From JBBIVP01 sp037439705 [NCBI: bacterium] (lineage in GTDB: Bacteria; JBBIVP01), in NCBI GenBank assembly GCA_037439705.1, contig JBBIVP010000079.1, positions 1-9,083 on the forward strand: DNA of 9,083 bases, in the 5' to 3' direction. The position numbers and the translations under genes are program-made. The notes beneath the pieces are model-generated. The model was not told where the DNA came from, did no database searches, and saw nothing but the letters and a program-made list of their open reading frames with translations. The stretch's first letter is position 1, and each line of letters opens with the position of its first letter. Positions 7,621 to 9,083 of the stretch are shown piece by piece.

Positions 7621-7648
7621 TTGATTTTTATTTTTATCATAGTAAATT
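7621..7648 (+). promoter_or_regulatory. Promoter for the tlpA-like gene, leaderless geometry
   Basis: TTGATT (7621-7626), a 16-nt spacer and TAAATT (7643-7648) end 7 nt before the ATG at 7656. No Shine-Dalgarno precedes the ATG (AAAAAAT). The 100-nt gap 7556-7655 is very AT-rich and carries the two divergent promoters; no other structure was seen in it. Confidence 0.5.
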
Positions 7649-7655
7649 AAAAAAT

Positions 7656-8162
7656 ATGGTCAAGAAGAGATGGATATTTTTGGTTTTCATTCTTTTATCT
7701 CCCTTTCTTTTAAACTTCAAAGTGGGTGAGAGGGTAAAGCCCTTTGAGTTAAGGGATATAGATGGGAACTGGTTTCAACTTAAGGATTATTGTGGTGACA
7801 GTCCAAAGGTGAAGGTTGATGTTATTATTCTTGATTTCTTTTCTACGGATTGTTCTCCATGCAAAAGGGCGATAGAGGTTCTCAAAAGGATAAAGAATGA
7901 GTATAAGGGTGTTGAGGTATTTCTTATAAGTTTCAAGGAGAGCGAGAGGGGTTTGAGGAAATTTTTTGGGGACAATTTTCCTTTCAAAATTCTTATGGAC
8001 AAGTATGGGGATACAGCGAGCGATTACGGTGTTATAGGGTTGCCCCATACTGTTTTTCTTGATGGAAAATGTGTGTGGATGGATGAGATAAGGGGGGAGA
8101 TGAAGGAGCATGAGAAGGTTTTGAGGGAGAAGGTTGAAAAGATAATCGGGATAAGGAGATGA
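7656..8162 (+). CDS. Secreted TlpA/ResA-like thiol-disulfide oxidoreductase
   Basis: A 168-residue thioredoxin-fold protein, probably exported. The N-terminus (MVKKRWIFLVFILLSPFLLN) is a basic start followed by a hydrophobic run, which may be a signal peptide or a membrane anchor. The rest is a redoxin/TlpA-type domain: PFELRDIDGNWFQLKDY (29-45), then DFFSTDCSPCKRA (60-72) with the redox pair Cys66/Cys69, and the cis-proline loop GVIGLPHTVFLDG (125-137) with Pro130. Such proteins reduce or exchange disulfides outside the cytoplasm, for example in cytochrome c maturation; no cytochrome genes are near, so that role is not supported here. Its stop overlaps the next start (ATGA), and that neighbour has two cysteine pairs, making it a candidate partner. 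Codons favour GAG, AAG, AGG and GGG/GGT. Confidence 0.9.
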   Translation: MVKKRWIFLVFILLSPFLLNFKVGERVKPFELRDIDGNWFQLKDYCGDSPKVKVDVIILDFFSTDCSPCKRAIEVLKRIKNEYKGVEVFLISFKESERGLRKFFGDNFPFKILMDKYGDTASDYGVIGLPHTVFLDGKCVWMDEIRGEMKEHEKVLREKVEKIIGIRR

Positions 8163-9083
8163 GGAGGATTTTTTTAATTTTTTCTGTATTTTTTGTTTCG
8201 GGCTTATTTTTTAACCTTAAAGCATTGGAGAGGGAAGGGGACCTTGCGGTGCTTGAGTTTGTGAAGGGTAAGGGAGTTCCTGAGGAGGTGAATGTTGGTT
8301 TTTTGAGGAGGGTTGTTATGGAGGAGGCATCAAAACTTACAAACTACAGGGTGATGACCCAGGAGAATGTATTTGTCATATTGAGGGATAAGGGGGTTGA
8401 CCCGAGTAAGTGTGGTGATGTAGAGTGTGCGGTTGAGTATGGAAGGTTTCTTCAGTCGGATAAGGTTGTTATAGGGCATCTTGAGTTCATAGAGGGTGTA
8501 TATTATATAAGCCTTCTTCTTTATGATGTTTCATCAGCGAGTATAGACCGTTCTGTGTCAAGGGATTGTGAGGGGTGTTCTTTTAAGGTGATTGTTGAGA
8601 AGGTGAGGGATGCTGTGAAGGAACTTTTTGGAGTTGTTACAGTTGAGCCATCGGGTGTGGTTAAGAAAGAGGGTGCTGGGAGGGAGCTGAAGGAGGGTGA
8701 GGTGAATGTGATGGTTTGTGATGAGAGTGGGAATCCGATTAAAGGCAGGATTTATATAGATGAGAAGATGGTGGGGATGGGTTCTGGGAGTTTTGTAGTT
8801 TCAGAGGGCAGGCATTCCATAAGGGTTGAGAAGGAGGGGTATAAGGGTGAGGAGAAAAGAATTTCTGTGAAGGCTGGTATTAAGGAAGAGTATAAATTCA
8901 AACTTAAAGTTGAGAAGAAGGAAGAGAAGAAGAAAACGGTGGGGAGTTATTTTTACCTTTTAGGAGGATTGCTGGGTCCAATTTCTGGAATAAGTTATTT
9001 AGAAGGTTCTGTTGAAGCGGTTATAGATATGGGATTTAGCGTATTTTCAAGAAAAGGATTTTCTCTTTCTCTTGGAGGCAGGT
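8159..9083 (+). CDS. Secreted TolB/FlgO-like plus PEGA-domain protein, 3' end missing
   Basis: The frame is open to the end of the window; 308 residues are visible. The start MRRIFLIFSVFFVSGLFF is a likely signal peptide, with cleavage near Ala22. Residues about 28-157 resemble the N-terminal module of many envelope proteins related to TolB-N/FlgO: LAVLEF, a DPSKCGDVECAVEYGRFL segment, VVIGHLEFIEGVYYISLLLYDV, ending KELFG. Cysteines 85/90 and 137/140 form two pairs. Residues about 181-249 form a PEGA domain (GRIYIDEKMVGMGSG, then SEGRHSIRVEKEGYKGEE). A Lys/Glu-rich linker (250-260) follows, and then a Gly/aromatic stretch (about 262-308) that could be the first beta-barrel strands. AAGGAG (8153-8158) directly abuts the ATG, so coupling from the overlapping tlpA-like stop is likely. 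Domain calls are by eye; function is unknown. Confidence 0.82.
   Translation, partial: MRRIFLIFSVFFVSGLFFNLKALEREGDLAVLEFVKGKGVPEEVNVGFLRRVVMEEASKLTNYRVMTQENVFVILRDKGVDPSKCGDVECAVEYGRFLQSDKVVIGHLEFIEGVYYISLLLYDVSSASIDRSVSRDCEGCSFKVIVEKVRDAVKELFGVVTVEPSGVVKKEGAGRELKEGEVNVMVCDESGNPIKGRIYIDEKMVGMGSGSFVVSEGRHSIRVEKEGYKGEEKRISVKAGIKEEYKFKLKVEKKEEKKKTVGSYFYLLGGLLGPISGISYLEGSVEAVIDMGFSVFSRKGFSLSLGGR

Noticed and set aside
7749-8111. A 120-codon open frame on the - strand.
   Set aside because: It is antisense to the tlpA-like gene, which has clear CxxC and cis-proline motifs; the shadow protein has no domain features.
8162-8179. AGGAGG at 8162-8167 as a ribosome site for a later start of the PEGA gene.
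   Set aside because: No ATG, GTG or TTG follows at a suitable distance, and a later start would remove the basic n-region of the signal peptide. The ATG at 8159 coupled to the upstream stop is preferred.

Overview
This is an AT-rich bacterial chromosome segment. Arginine is written almost entirely as AGA/AGG and ATA is a common isoleucine codon, a bias often seen in thermophiles and in some deep-branching uncultured lineages. A lipoprotein signal, a predicted surface lipase and a possible beta-barrel start suggest a two-membrane cell. Rubredoxin, a 4Fe-4S-type PurF, thioredoxin-linked enzymes and an archaeal-type 8-oxoguanine glycosylase suggest an anaerobe or microaerophile that must cope with oxygen. 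I cannot name the species. No phage, insertion sequence, CRISPR array, tRNA or rRNA was seen.

Left block (1-5156, + strand) is a tightly packed run: the 3' part of purF, pyrE, a large alpha/beta-hydrolase lipoprotein (VolA/Pla-1-like), trxB and a stand-alone cyclic-nucleotide-binding protein. Junctions are overlaps or gaps of 3-4 nt, so one transcript is likely. trxB and the cNMP gene overlap as ATGA.

Middle block (5153-7555, - strand) reads from right to left: an MFS transporter, an Ogg2-type 8-oxoguanine glycosylase, a 53-residue rubredoxin, and a thioredoxin-type arsenate reductase (arsC) split by a frameshift. The two blocks converge with overlapping stop codons, next to a hairpin that could terminate transcription both ways. 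The rubredoxin is well supported and has the best Shine-Dalgarno site in the window.

Right block (7656-9083, + strand) is a secreted TlpA/ResA-like thiol-disulfide protein overlapping, as ATGA, a secreted protein with a TolB/FlgO-like N-terminal region, a PEGA domain and two cysteine pairs. The last gene leaves the window.

The most unusual pattern is in the promoters. The three genes that appear to start transcripts (ogg, the MFS gene, the tlpA-like gene) each have a -10-like hexamer ending 7-8 nt before the ATG and no Shine-Dalgarno, as expected for leaderless mRNAs. Several downstream genes in the runs do carry Shine-Dalgarno sites. No single wholly new system is evident. The points most worth following are the leaderless pattern, the broken arsC, the trxB/cNMP pair and the TlpA/PEGA pair.
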